A stretch of DNA of 64,000 nucleotides from Thalassospira lucentensis (GCF_001613805.1 NZ_LPVY01000002.1:310001-374000); one strand, 5' to 3'; counted from the first letter of the stretch, positions 15,898 through 25,716 are shown. Numbers and translations: made by a program. Notes: generated by a model from the sequence alone, not told the origin.

Positions 15898-18105
15898 TCA
15901 TGACCTCGGGATAGAGTGTTTTTCTATAGCTTCCTTGGGTAAAGCATTGGTCAGAAGGACTCCCAAAAGAAGCCACAGTATCCTTTGGTACATTATTTCA
16001 TGAGCCAGACCAATAATGGATGCGCCAAAGAGAGTGGCCAACAAAGCATACATCCTGTCATTTTTGCACCAGGTAAGGTTAACCAGGTTCTTAACAGCAT
16101 ACATACCGATTGGGCCGAAAATAATAATGAAGCCCAGAAGGCCAAACTCAGCCAAAACCCATAGGAAAGAATTGTGTATGACCAAAGGCATACCGGCATT
16201 CGTTTGCTGATAATAAAACCCGCCCAACCCTGCTCCCCAAATCGGAGAATTCAGAAACAGCTTCCACCCCTCACGCAGACTGGTCATTCTGTCGTCCTGC
16301 ACTGCGGCAAACCCGCTGCCAATCAGATCTTGCGCAACATGAGGAACAACCGCTCCATCATAGAAGAAATATATTATCTCCCGGGAGACGCTTAAAATCC
16401 CGACCAAGATAAACGCAAGAACGAATGTCGGGATCATTTTTCTCCAATAAGAAAAACTCAAAAAGGAAACGACAACAACCATTGCCACAAAAGCTGCTCT
16501 TGATCCGGTGTAATAAATACCCACCAAAAAAATTGCCGCTGGGACATATGAAATAAACTTCTGCCCCCAAGATTTGCCGACTTCTGAAAAAATAAACACG
16601 ATCGGGAAGCAGCAAACCAGGAAAAATGCATATGCGTTGGGATTCCCGAACAATCCAAACCACCGGCGGAATGCCCATCCCAATACGTATATGCTTTCAT
16701 GCTGCAAGAATATTCGTGCGAAATACTCACAAAGCAGCATGATCAACACTGAAATAGCAAGTAATCTTGCAATATAAATTATGCCATCCTGCCCCCAGAA
16801 AGACGACAAAGCCATTCCGGAAACGAAGTAAAGCCCTAAAAGACCAGCTCCGATAAATCTATTGTAAAAAGCCCAACTTAAAAATCCATGCTGAAAATAA
16901 CCAATCAGAAATCCCGAACATATTACAAATATTATTCCAATCAGCGCGTGACCACAGAAATCCCCCTCCCAGGATCTCGACCACATTTTTCGTTGTGAAA
17001 AGACAAATATAAATGTCATTCCGCAAACAATAACAACTGGATCTGCAAGATTTACTGTAAGTTTACCAACGCCGACAGGGACTGGCAGCTGAACCATCAC
17101 CAAGACAAAAATAAATACCGGCAAAACCCAAGCCAGAGCTGAGATAAAAACTCTGGAGTCTTTGCGCCCAGTTTCAGAAACTGGTATTTTGGAATTCTTT
17201 TTTGAACTTAGGAATAATTCCCCCACCCAGACCCCGCAGGCATTAACACCAAGTGCAACAATGGTGAGAAGCCCGACACCGACACCAACAGCAACACCAA
17301 GCTCAGGGGGCAAAGACGCCGCATTAAATGCAAATCCTGCGGTAACCTCCCTTATCCCCCATCCCCCGAAACTTATTGGCACAGATGCTCCCAGCATCGT
17401 CAGAAGAGCAGCTAGAACAGCAAAGACCGATAGGCCATCAACACCGACAACACCAATAATCAGGCACAGGTAGCTGGCAAGCATGAACAGATGCATCAGG
17501 ATCGTGATCAACAGCATCCAGAAAAGGCCTCCTCCAACAGGTTTGGAGAAAACCTGCGAAACCCCTTCCAGTTGCCGATCAGAAAGCGAAAAGAAGAAAT
17601 AGCAACCTAAAGAAACAACAACAAAAAATACCACGAAGAAAATCATTGCAGCAGGTGATTTATCAAAACTCATCCCGCCAAAACACAATAGAGAAAAAGA
17701 TATTGCAGCAACCAAAAGAACAGAAACGGAGACAGCCCGCTCAACAGCGGTTAAAAAAAATGCGGACTCTTTACCTAAAGATCCGCCGATCAAATAAGAT
17801 CTAGATAAACTTTGCCCAAAAAAATTAAAGAACACAAATCCGGAAATCAAAGAATAAATATTAATTCGATTCGAATCTTCAATCCGAAGATCCACACCAA
17901 AAATATATAGAGAAACCTTAAATCTTATAGAACTTAGGAGCTGATTCCCCACAATAAAAAAAAGAGAAATAAATAAAAAATAGTAATTCAGATCGGAAAA
18001 AAAATCGAGAGCATTATTAAAGTCATAAAAGTAAGCCAACACAAACAATGAGGCTAAAACTGAAAATGACTTAATAGCAAGAAGAACATTACTCCTTGAT
18101 AGCAT
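15898..18105 (-). CDS. Fusion of a UPF0104/LPG-synthase-type flippase-like domain and an O-antigen ligase (Wzy_C-like) domain
   Basis: The 735-residue polytopic membrane protein has two recognisable halves. Residues 1 to about 290 resemble the lysylphosphatidylglycerol-synthase transmembrane (UPF0104/AglD) family, with the typical VPISFGGWGIREVTAGFAF near residue 245. Residues about 330-735 resemble O-antigen ligases/polymerases, with FGNPNAYAFFLVCC near 488, GSRAAFVAMV, and the periplasmic loop GAGLGGFYYQ...VIHNSFLW near 630-645. The ATG at 18105 gives a 17-base overlap with the M16 peptidase gene; a longer start at 18159 overlaps more. The DNA is clearly AT-rich against its neighbours. It probably handles a lipid-linked glycan at the inner membrane. 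Confidence 0.8.
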   Translation of the reverse strand: MLSRSNVLLAIKSFSVLASLFVLAYFYDFNNALDFFSDLNYYFLFISLFFIVGNQLLSSIRFKVSLYIFGVDLRIEDSNRINIYSLISGFVFFNFFGQSLSRSYLIGGSLGKESAFFLTAVERAVSVSVLLVAAISFSLLCFGGMSFDKSPAAMIFFVVFFVVVSLGCYFFFSLSDRQLEGVSQVFSKPVGGGLFWMLLITILMHLFMLASYLCLIIGVVGVDGLSVFAVLAALLTMLGASVPISFGGWGIREVTAGFAFNAASLPPELGVAVGVGVGLLTIVALGVNACGVWVGELFLSSKKNSKIPVSETGRKDSRVFISALAWVLPVFIFVLVMVQLPVPVGVGKLTVNLADPVVIVCGMTFIFVFSQRKMWSRSWEGDFCGHALIGIIFVICSGFLIGYFQHGFLSWAFYNRFIGAGLLGLYFVSGMALSSFWGQDGIIYIARLLAISVLIMLLCEYFARIFLQHESIYVLGWAFRRWFGLFGNPNAYAFFLVCCFPIVFIFSEVGKSWGQKFISYVPAAIFLVGIYYTGSRAAFVAMVVVVSFLSFSYWRKMIPTFVLAFILVGILSVSREIIYFFYDGAVVPHVAQDLIGSGFAAVQDDRMTSLREGWKLFLNSPIWGAGLGGFYYQQTNAGMPLVIHNSFLWVLAEFGLLGFIIIFGPIGMYAVKNLVNLTWCKNDRMYALLATLFGASIIGLAHEIMYQRILWLLLGVLLTNALPKEAIEKHSIPRS

Positions 18106-19360
18106 CAAGACCACCGAACAAATGAGTGTTAAATTTAATCTCTTCTTTAACCGGCCCAAGGGCCGTCACCGTCGGCGTACCGCCCAGAAGCGATTTGCCC
18201 GCCGCACGCACCCGTTCAAGGTCAACCGCGTCAACCTTGGCAACGATTTCCTCGATGGTTTGCGGACCACCGAAAATCTGGATCTGGCGCGCAAGCGTTT
18301 CGCAGCGGCCGGAATTGCTTTCCATGCCCATCACGACGGATGCCTTAAGCTGTGCTCGCGCCCGGTTCACTTCTTCCTCGGTCAAATCGACCGTGGCGCG
18401 CACCAGCTCGTCGCACATCACCGGCATCAATTCGCCAATGTCATTCGGCCCGGTGCCGGCATAAATCGAAAACAGCCCGCCATCGACATAGTGTGACGAG
18501 AAGCTATAGACCGAATAAACCAATCCGCGCTTTTCACGGATTTCCTGGAACAGCCGCGAAGACATGCCGCCACCCAGCAACGTGTTGAACACCTGCAGAT
18601 CATAGAAACTGTCATCGGTATAAGACACCGTCGGCAGACCGAAAATCACATGCACCTGTTCAAGGTCGCGCTGCTCGATCCGGTTGCCGCCTTCATAGCG
18701 AAGGGCTTCCATTTCATGGTCTTCATGCGTCGGAAGGTTATCGAATTTCGACGACACCAGATCGACAATCTGCTGATGATCAACCTTGCCCGATGCCGAA
18801 AACACCATGCGTTTCGGGCTGTAACGGCGTGACATGAAATCAAACAGATCATCACGTGACAGCGACGATACATTTTCCGGACTGCCAAGGATCGACCGGC
18901 CAAGCGCCTGATCGGGCAGGGCCGTTTCCTGGAAATAGTCGAAAATGATGTCATCGGGCGTGTCATTGGCCTGCCCGATTTCCTGCAAAATCACCTGACG
19001 TTCGCGTTCAAGTTCCTTCGCATCAAGGGTCGAGTTCTGCAAAATGTCGGCAATCACATCAATCGCCAGTTCCTGATCTTCATGCAGGACCTTGCAGTAA
19101 TAGGCCGTATTCTCGCGCGAGGTATAGGCATTCATCTGCCCGCCGACATTCTCGATTTCCTCGGAAATCTGAAGCGCGCTGCGCCGCCGCGTACCTTTGA
19201 ACGCCATATGTTCAAGCATATGGGAAATGCCGTTGATTTCAGGCGTCTCGTTACGCGCACCCACATCAACCCACGCACCAAGTGCCACGGATTGCACATG
19301 CTCAAGGCGGTCGGTCGCAACGATCATCCCGTTGTCAAGCCGGGTAAGCTCGACTGTCAT
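18089..19360 (-). CDS. M16 family zinc metallopeptidase (processing-peptidase-like)
   Basis: The 423-residue protein has the inverted zinc motif HMLEHMAFKGT (His-x-x-Glu-His) at about residue 47 and the downstream acidic ligand region YTSRENTAYYCKVLHEDQE. The C-terminal half holds GGGMSSRLFQEIREKRGLVYSV, a typical M16B substrate-cleft element. It is the bacterial relative of mitochondrial processing peptidase beta. It lies 46 bases downstream of thrC, an order common in Alphaproteobacteria. No signal peptide is seen, so it is probably cytoplasmic. Confidence 0.93.
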   Translation of the reverse strand: MTVELTRLDNGMIVATDRLEHVQSVALGAWVDVGARNETPEINGISHMLEHMAFKGTRRRSALQISEEIENVGGQMNAYTSRENTAYYCKVLHEDQELAIDVIADILQNSTLDAKELERERQVILQEIGQANDTPDDIIFDYFQETALPDQALGRSILGSPENVSSLSRDDLFDFMSRRYSPKRMVFSASGKVDHQQIVDLVSSKFDNLPTHEDHEMEALRYEGGNRIEQRDLEQVHVIFGLPTVSYTDDSFYDLQVFNTLLGGGMSSRLFQEIREKRGLVYSVYSFSSHYVDGGLFSIYAGTGPNDIGELMPVMCDELVRATVDLTEEEVNRARAQLKASVVMGMESNSGRCETLARQIQIFGGPQTIEEIVAKVDAVDLERVRAAGKSLLGGTPTVTALGPVKEEIKFNTHLFGGLDAIKE

Positions 19361-19406
19361 ATGGTTATACTCCTGTGTTTCACATCATGTCCGAAATCGC
19401 ACGTCA

Positions 19407-20804
19407 TCAGGCCGCACGTCGCTTTGCGCGAACATGCGCCATCAGGGCGCTGACATCATTGGACATGGTTTCGGCCTTCTCTGGCCGGTCATATAGGTCA
19501 GACAGCCGTGCCGGCAAGTCCGGATAAATCCCCGATGCCTGTTTGACCGCATCCGGGAACTTCGCCGGGTGTGCGGTCGCCAACGCCACCATCGGAACCG
19601 ATTTGTCACGATTGCAGTGACGCCCGGCGACGATGCCGATCACCGAATGCGGATCGACAAGCTCGCCACTGGTCGCCAGCACATCCCTGATCGCCGCCCG
19701 GGTTTCATCGTCGCTCAGCCGATAACCGTCGAAATGTTCCTGTGCACGGGCAAACTGCCCCTGCGACATTTCCATGACCCCGGTTTCGCGGAACTTGGTC
19801 AGCATCCCGGCAATCGCAAGGCCATCACGATCATAAAGGTCAAACATCAACCGTTCGAAGTTCGAACTGACCTGAATATCCATCGACGGGCTGATGGACG
19901 GCTCGACACCTTCCATCTTCATAACCCCGCTTTCGAAAAAGCGGGCGAGAATGTCGTTGCGGTTGGCCCCGACCACAAACTGCTTGATCGGAAGCCCCAT
20001 CTGCATCGCGGCATATCCGGCATAGACATTGCCGAAATTGCCCGACGGCACCGAAAACGACATTTCGCGTTCCGGCGAGCCAAGCTGCACGCCCGCCCAG
20101 AAATAATAGGCGATCTGGCACATGATGCGCGCCCAGTTGATCGAATTGACCGCCGAAAGCCCGACCTCGTCGCGGAACGCATGATCATTGAACAATGCCT
20201 TCACCAGGTCCTGGCAATCATCAAACGATCCCTCGACCGCGATGTTATGCACATTGTCCGACAGGATGGTCGTCATCTGGCGACGCTGGACTTCGGAAAC
20301 GCGGCCTTTGGGATGCAGGATGAAAATATCGATGTTTTCCCGATCCCGGCAGGCTTCAATCGCGGCTGACCCGGTATCACCCGATGTCGCACCGACAATC
20401 GTGATGCGTTCGCCGCGCTTGGCCAGAACATGGTCAAACAGGCGCCCAACCACCTGCAACGCATAATCCTTGAACGCCAGCGTCGGACCATGGAAAAGCT
20501 CCATCACCCAGTCATTGGCACCAAGCTGCTTAAGCGGTGCGACGGCTTCGTGATCAAACCCGGCATAGGTTTCTTCAAGGATGGTCTTAAGCGCATCATC
20601 ATCGACCGAACCGGTCGTAAAGGGCTGGATCACCTTATAGGCAACTTCGGCATATGTCAGGGTTCGCAGCGCACGGATGTCATCCGCAGTGAAGGTCGGC
20701 CAGCTTTCGGGCACATACAATCCACCATCACGGGCCAGACCGGCCAAAAGGACATCATCAAACTGCAAAACGGGCGCGGTTCCCCGCGTGCTGACATAAC
20801 GCAA
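19407..20804 (-). CDS. thrC: Threonine synthase
   Basis: The 465-residue PLP enzyme converts O-phosphohomoserine to threonine. It begins RYVSTRGTAPVLQFDDVLLA and carries the PLP lysine in HGPTLAFKDYALQ, then GATSGDTGSAAIEACRD, and SVPSGNFGNVYAGYAA binding the cofactor phosphate. A TTG at 20804 with an AGGAG site 9 bases upstream gives the family N-terminus; the open frame continues to 20876 but those residues are not family-like. The kinase for its substrate, thrB, is at 43705. Confidence 0.95.
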   Translation of the reverse strand: MRYVSTRGTAPVLQFDDVLLAGLARDGGLYVPESWPTFTADDIRALRTLTYAEVAYKVIQPFTTGSVDDDALKTILEETYAGFDHEAVAPLKQLGANDWVMELFHGPTLAFKDYALQVVGRLFDHVLAKRGERITIVGATSGDTGSAAIEACRDRENIDIFILHPKGRVSEVQRRQMTTILSDNVHNIAVEGSFDDCQDLVKALFNDHAFRDEVGLSAVNSINWARIMCQIAYYFWAGVQLGSPEREMSFSVPSGNFGNVYAGYAAMQMGLPIKQFVVGANRNDILARFFESGVMKMEGVEPSISPSMDIQVSSNFERLMFDLYDRDGLAIAGMLTKFRETGVMEMSQGQFARAQEHFDGYRLSDDETRAAIRDVLATSGELVDPHSVIGIVAGRHCNRDKSVPMVALATAHPAKFPDAVKQASGIYPDLPARLSDLYDRPEKAETMSNDVSALMAHVRAKRRAA

Positions 20805-20978
20805 CGACCTGTGCTCCTGAACTGGGCTTTCACAACATTCAGGCGACTTTGTCCCTAACGGACAAAGACACTCCAAACCGAAAGTTAGTGAGGGGAACAG
20901 CCGCCATAGTCAAGGGTCAATCAGGCAGATCAGGCGTGCTTTGCGCAATATCGCGTAACCGGCTGGAATGACAGCCTG

Positions 20979-21395
20979 TCAATCAAGCGTGATCCCGTGT
21001 TCCTTGAGCTTGGCCTCGGCCACGGCGGCACGGCGCACCACGGTGCGATAGTTATTCAAAAGAATCCGCAGGACCGCCTTGATGAAGCGGTCGGACGCCG
21101 CCATTTTTTTCTCGAACATCTGGCGATTGATCGCAATCAGCACCGTCCGTTCGCAGGCGCGCGCCGATGCCATGCGCGGCTCGTTATCGACAAGCGCCAA
21201 CTCGCCAAACAGGCCCCCGGCTTCTATCCTGCCCAGAATGACTTCTTCGTCGCCATTCATGGTCTTATAGATTTCAACCCGGCCTTCCTGCACGACAAAG
21301 GCCGCACTTCCCGGTTTTCCTTCCCGAAAAATGACCTGACCGGCGGCATAAACATGCCGGTCCATGACTTTCTTGTTGCCGTCGGTTATTCCCAT
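20979..21395 (-). CDS. Stand-alone cyclic nucleotide-binding domain protein
   Basis: The 138-residue protein is almost entirely a CRP-type cNMP-binding beta-roll: YAAGQVIFREGKPGSAAFVV, VILGRIEAGGLFGELALVDN (phosphate-binding cassette with Gly-Glu-Leu-Ala), and EPRMASARACERTVLIAI, where an Arg in the cassette would meet the cyclic phosphate. There is no helix-turn-helix, so it is not a CRP/FNR activator. A basic helix follows (LLNNYRTVVRRAAVAEAKLKE). It may act as a small ligand-responsive partner; no partner is evident next to it. Confidence 0.85.
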   Translation of the reverse strand: MGITDGNKKVMDRHVYAAGQVIFREGKPGSAAFVVQEGRVEIYKTMNGDEEVILGRIEAGGLFGELALVDNEPRMASARACERTVLIAINRQMFEKKMAASDRFIKAVLRILLNNYRTVVRRAAVAEAKLKEHGITLD

Positions 21396-21515
21396 GACGC
21401 TTCCGGGAAAATGGACATTAAATCAAAATATCCTGATGTGGGGCCTGATGCCTGCCGTCACCTGTGCCGGAAGGATGATTGATGCTAGCAGATAAGTACC
21501 GCCAATCAATCAGTT

Positions 21516-23003
21516 TCACCCGCCATACCTGTTTTCCATATGGGCCTTGAAGGCCGCCACGCCAAGCGGTTGACCGGTTGCCTCAATCAGAATCTCGTCG
21601 GTTGATTTGCTCGATGCCTTGCCATGGATATTTTCGCCAAGCCACCCCATCAAGGGGCTGAAATCACCACGCGACAGTGCCGCAGGGATTTCCGGCCGGG
21701 CCTTTTTCGCCGCGGCAAAAATCTGGGCGGCGGCCATCGCACCCAGCGTATAGGTCGGGAAATATCCCCACGCACCTGATGGCCAATGGATATCCTGCAT
21801 GCAGCCATCCTTGTCATCGGGCGGCGTAATGCCCAGCAACTTGCCCATCATCTCGTTCCAGGCACCCGGCAGATCGGCAAGCTTCATGTCGCCTTCGATC
21901 AGGGCGCGCTCCAACCGATACCGCAGGATCACATGCGCCGGATATGTCACCTCGTCCGCATCCACACGGATCAGGCCCGGCTCGACACGGGTATAAAGCC
22001 GATGCAGGTTGCTGGCCGTCCACGCCCCGTCATCGCCCCCGAATGCCGCCTTGAAGACCGGCCCGGCATAGGTCAGGAATTCTTCCGACCGGCTGGCCTG
22101 CATTTCCACCAGAAGCGACTGGCTTTCATGCATGGTCATGCCGCGTGCCTTGCCGACCGGCTGATTGCGCCACGCGCCGGGTAATCCGCGTTCATACATC
22201 GCATGGCCGGTTTCATGCAGAACCCCCATGATCGCCGATGTGAAATCATTTTCGTCATAGCGCGTCGTGATGCGCACATCATCGGGAATGCCGCCACAGA
22301 ACGGATGATGCGAAATATCCAGACGGCCATGCTCGAAATCAAAACCGACCGCCTTCATCAGATCAAGGCCGACCTTGTTCTGAACCGGTATCGGGAACGG
22401 CCCGGTCGGACTGATCGGCGCTTCCTCGGATTTCTGGCGTTCGATCACCTGGGCGGTAAAGGACGGCAGGAACGCTTCAAGTTCGGCAAACAGGCTATCG
22501 ATCCGATCTGACCGCATCATCGGATCATACTGATCCAGCAACGCATCATAAACCGACGTGCCCAGCGCCTCGGCCTTGGCCTTGCCTGCCTCGATCGACA
22601 GGTCCAGAACGGTCTGAAGTTTCGGCAAAAGCCCGGCAAAATCATTATCCGCCCGCGCACCGCGCCACGCGACCTCGCACGACGTCGCCGCCAGTGACAT
22701 TTTCTCCACCAGATCGGACGGCACCGCCGTGCCATGCACCCAGTTGCGTTTCATTTCCGCCAGATTGGCCTTCTGCCACGCATCAAGGTTTTCACCCCCG
22801 GCCACCTCGATCAGATCGCCCATATCGGGTGCATTGATCAGTTCGTTTGCCATGACATCAAGGGTCGCCAGTTGCTCGGACCGGGCATTGGCCCCGCCAT
22901 TGGGCATCATCGCCGCCATATCCCAATGCAGCATGCCGCCGATATCGGACAGAACATTGATCCGGCGAAAACGGGCTTCAAGCGATTTATAGGCGTCAGT
23001 CAT
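21516..23003 (-). CDS. M32 family (Taq) metallocarboxypeptidase
   Basis: The 495-residue zinc carboxypeptidase has the M32 hallmark HETGHAMYERG (HExxH), the downstream MTMHESQSLLVEMQ ligand segment, and HPFCGGIPDDVRITTRYDE. It removes C-terminal residues from peptides in the cytoplasm. The N-terminus INVLSDIGGMLHWDMAAMMP matches the family and fixes the ATG at 23003. It stands 114 bases after surf1 on the same strand, so it may share some transcription from the oxidase operon. Confidence 0.94.
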   Translation of the reverse strand: MTDAYKSLEARFRRINVLSDIGGMLHWDMAAMMPNGGANARSEQLATLDVMANELINAPDMGDLIEVAGGENLDAWQKANLAEMKRNWVHGTAVPSDLVEKMSLAATSCEVAWRGARADNDFAGLLPKLQTVLDLSIEAGKAKAEALGTSVYDALLDQYDPMMRSDRIDSLFAELEAFLPSFTAQVIERQKSEEAPISPTGPFPIPVQNKVGLDLMKAVGFDFEHGRLDISHHPFCGGIPDDVRITTRYDENDFTSAIMGVLHETGHAMYERGLPGAWRNQPVGKARGMTMHESQSLLVEMQASRSEEFLTYAGPVFKAAFGGDDGAWTASNLHRLYTRVEPGLIRVDADEVTYPAHVILRYRLERALIEGDMKLADLPGAWNEMMGKLLGITPPDDKDGCMQDIHWPSGAWGYFPTYTLGAMAAAQIFAAAKKARPEIPAALSRGDFSPLMGWLGENIHGKASSKSTDEILIEATGQPLGVAAFKAHMENRYGG

Positions 23004-23117
23004 GGGAACTCCTGTTCGGCGGAACCGGAAAAATCTGGCAAACCGGGCAAACGAAACGCCGCAACCGGTATCGGGCAGCGTTGCGCAAAGAGCGGCTGGA
23101 AATATCGTCAGAAGGGA

Positions 23118-23840
23118 TCAGCTTTCGGCGTCATCTTTCTGCGGGCGGCGGTGATAAAGAATAAAGATCACAATCAGCGAAAGCGCAAGGCTGTACCATG
23201 TGATCGCATATTCAAGGTGATTGTTCGGAAGATCAATCTTGGCCTGACCACCTATCGGCAACCCGCCAGGGATTTCCGTTTCATCAAGCTCAAGATAATA
23301 CCGACTGGCAAGATCGGCCCCGCTATCCTCGGCCATCGCATCGACATCGACAAAGAACCACTGGTTTTCCAGCGGTTCGTTTTCCGGCTGGACCCAGTGG
23401 CGGGTCTGCGGCAGGCGCAGCACGCCGGTTACCCGGACATTGCCCTCAATCAGGCTGTCGGGCCGTGTCGAAGGATCGCGAAAATCCTGCGGCACCCAGC
23501 CGCGATTGACCAGAATGATCCGGCCATCTTCCTGTTCAAGCGGCGTGATCAGATGAAACCCGATATTGCCCCGCCGGGTCCGCGCCATCAGATACATTTC
23601 CTGATCGTTCAGGAAATGGCCTTCGGCATAGGCGGCCCGGAATGCCATCGCCGGGTCGGGCGCAACATCTGTCGGCACGGCAATAGGCGGCTGGGTCGCC
23701 TGCGCCTGGCGTTCCGCGATCAGGTTCTGTTTCCAGAACAGGCGATCCACCTGCCAGGACCCAAGTCCCAGAAGGATCACAAGGGCAAGACCGGCACAGA
23801 TTTTGATCGCGGGGCTTGGGCGTGTCGTCAGAAGCGGCAT
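23118..23840 (-). CDS. SURF1-family cytochrome oxidase assembly protein
   Basis: The 240-residue protein has the SURF1 layout: an N-terminal transmembrane helix (ICAGLALVILLGLGSWQVDR, with the conserved GSWQ), a periplasmic domain containing VNRGWVPQDFRDPS, and a C-terminal helix (NHLEYAITWYSLALSLIVIFI, with the conserved LEYA-TWY). SURF1 helps insert heme a into subunit I. It is last in the ctaC-to-surf1 run, 9 bases after the DUF983 gene. Confidence 0.93.
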   Translation of the reverse strand: MPLLTTRPSPAIKICAGLALVILLGLGSWQVDRLFWKQNLIAERQAQATQPPIAVPTDVAPDPAMAFRAAYAEGHFLNDQEMYLMARTRRGNIGFHLITPLEQEDGRIILVNRGWVPQDFRDPSTRPDSLIEGNVRVTGVLRLPQTRHWVQPENEPLENQWFFVDVDAMAEDSGADLASRYYLELDETEIPGGLPIGGQAKIDLPNNHLEYAITWYSLALSLIVIFILYHRRPQKDDAES

Positions 23841-23849
23841 CTATTCAAT

Positions 23850-24218
23850 TCAATCCTGTTCGGAAGTCGACCGGTGGCGATATTGCAGCGCCACCATGAG
23901 GCCTTTTAACGGTCGCAGCAAGGCCAGTGTTACCCCGATGATGGTCGGGAACCATAACACCGCATGCAGCCACAAAGGCGGCATATAGGTCATCTCGACC
24001 CAGAGCGCCATCGGCACCACGATAAAACCGAGAATGAAGATGATAAAAACGGCCGGGCCATCACCGGCATCATGACCGCGAAGATCAAGACCGCATTGCG
24101 AACAGCTTTCGCGAACATTCAGAAAGCCCGAAAACAGCTTTCCCCCGCCACAGCGGGGGCATTTGCATGCCAGCCCGGTGCGGATGGGGGAAAGTGCTGG
24201 ATAGTAATCCATGGTCAT
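23850..24218 (-). CDS. DUF983 family protein
   Basis: The 122-residue protein has two zinc-ribbon-like pairs, CPRCGGGKLFSGFL and CSQCGLDLRGHDAGDGPA, followed by two hydrophobic helices. This is the DUF983 pattern regularly found in alphaproteobacterial cytochrome oxidase operons between ctaE and surf1. A role in oxidase assembly is inferred from that position only. It starts 17 bases after ctaE; ATGs at codons 1 and 3 are equally possible. Confidence 0.9.
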   Translation of the reverse strand: MTMDYYPALSPIRTGLACKCPRCGGGKLFSGFLNVRESCSQCGLDLRGHDAGDGPAVFIIFILGFIVVPMALWVEMTYMPPLWLHAVLWFPTIIGVTLALLRPLKGLMVALQYRHRSTSEQD

Positions 24219-24235
24219 TGGCTGACCGGTATCCT

Positions 24236-25036
24236 TTATTCGCCGCCCCAGATGTAAACGGCAAAGAACAGGAACAGCCAGACAACGTCAACGAAATGCC
24301 AGTACCATGCGGCGGCTTCCAGACCGAAATGATGGTCGGGTTTAAAGCCATCCTTGATCGCCCGCACAAGGCAGACCGCAAGGAACACGGTGCCGACAAA
24401 CACGTGGAAACCGTGGAAACCGGTCGCCATGTAGAAGGTCGACGAATAAATGCCATCGGCAAAGCCGAATGCGGCATGGCTGTATTCATAAGCCTGCAGG
24501 CCCAGGAAGATGACGCCAAGGGCAACCGTAATCGCCAGCCCCTGCACCATGTCCTTTTTCTTGCCTTCAAGGCAGCCATGATGCGCCCAGGTCAGGGTGC
24601 AGCCCGACAGAAGCAGGATCAGGGTGTTGAGGAACGGCAAATCCCACGGATCAAGAACTTCGACACCTGCGGGCGGCCATTCGGTCACACCGGGGCTGAA
24701 AATAATGAACGCGTTGTGGAAGAACGCCCAGAAGAAGGCGACAAAGAACATCACCTCGGACGCGATAAACAGCGACATGCCGTACCGCAAGCCGATCTGC
24801 ACAACCTTGTTATGGTAGATGGTGGACTCGCTGATCACGTTGCTCCACCAGCGGAACATCACGAACAGGATGCCCGCCAGTCCAAGTCCGGCCAGCCAGA
24901 AATCTGTCGGCGCACGATCCGAATGCATGAACATGACCATGCCACCGGTAAACAGTCCCGCAGACAACGCGGCCACCAACGGCCACGGGCTCGGGTCTAC
25001 CAGATGGAACGGATGTTTCTGAGCGTGATCACTCAT
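24236..25036 (-). CDS. ctaE: Cytochrome c oxidase subunit III
   Basis: The 266-residue seven-helix subunit of the aa3-type oxidase begins HPFHLVDPSPWPLVAAL. It has the typical RYGMSLFIASEVMFFVAFFW containing the buried glutamate, and ends with WYWHFVDVVWLFLFFAVYIW. It stabilises proton uptake through the D-path. It follows ctaG by about 80 bases in the operon. Confidence 0.96.
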   Translation of the reverse strand: MSDHAQKHPFHLVDPSPWPLVAALSAGLFTGGMVMFMHSDRAPTDFWLAGLGLAGILFVMFRWWSNVISESTIYHNKVVQIGLRYGMSLFIASEVMFFVAFFWAFFHNAFIIFSPGVTEWPPAGVEVLDPWDLPFLNTLILLLSGCTLTWAHHGCLEGKKKDMVQGLAITVALGVIFLGLQAYEYSHAAFGFADGIYSSTFYMATGFHGFHVFVGTVFLAVCLVRAIKDGFKPDHHFGLEAAAWYWHFVDVVWLFLFFAVYIWGGE

Positions 25037-25118
25037 TCCTCGCCCCCCTCAATCCTCACAAATGAAACCTTCAAAGCTCTCTTCATTGGAAACGCGGAAC
25101 CTGCCAACCGGTCAGGCC

Positions 25119-25709
25119 CTAGCCTCCTTTTCCTTTATCCCCGCCCGGACCTTCAACCGATGCCTCGGTCTTATAGAAAGTATAGGACAGGGTAATGGTC
25201 TTCACGTCTCTGGTATTCGGGTCTTCTGCAATCGCCGGATCGACATAGAAACTGACCGGCATATCCACGCGCTGACCGGGTTCAAGCGTCTGCTCGTCAA
25301 AACAGAAACAGGCGATCTTGCTGAAATACTGCCCGGCCTTAAGCGGCGTTACATTGTAAAGCGCCTGGCCGGTCACCGGTTTGACCGACATGTTTTCGGC
25401 CATGTAATAGGCAAGGTTGTCCTCGCCCAGCTTCACGGTGATTTCACGCTGTTCGGGTTTGAACTGCCACGGCAGGCGGGAATTCACATCGGCATTGAAC
25501 CGGATTTTGATCGTCTTTTCCGAAACATCGCGCGGCGCATCGGTGGCAACCTGTGTGGTGCCGCCATATCCCGTCACCTGACAGAACAGCGCATAAAGCG
25601 GGACCGAGGCATAGGACAGACCAATCATGCCGCCAACAATGGCAACACAACTCAGCAATACGCGCTTGTTCCGCGCCTTTGTTTTGTCCGCATGCTTCTG
25701 ATCAGCCAT
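25119..25709 (-). CDS. ctaG: Cytochrome c oxidase assembly protein CtaG (Cox11 type)
   Basis: The 196-residue copper chaperone has one N-terminal helix (VLLSCVAIVGGMIGLSYASV) and a periplasmic immunoglobulin-like domain. The CFCFDEQTLEPGQRVDMPV segment carries the Cys-Phe-Cys copper site that delivers CuB to subunit I. The YALFCQVTGYGG motif after the helix is also diagnostic. It lies 7 bases downstream of the coxF micropeptide gene. Confidence 0.95.
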   Translation of the reverse strand: MADQKHADKTKARNKRVLLSCVAIVGGMIGLSYASVPLYALFCQVTGYGGTTQVATDAPRDVSEKTIKIRFNADVNSRLPWQFKPEQREITVKLGEDNLAYYMAENMSVKPVTGQALYNVTPLKAGQYFSKIACFCFDEQTLEPGQRVDMPVSFYVDPAIAEDPNTRDVKTITLSYTFYKTEASVEGPGGDKGKGG

Positions 25710-25716
25710 ATATGCC

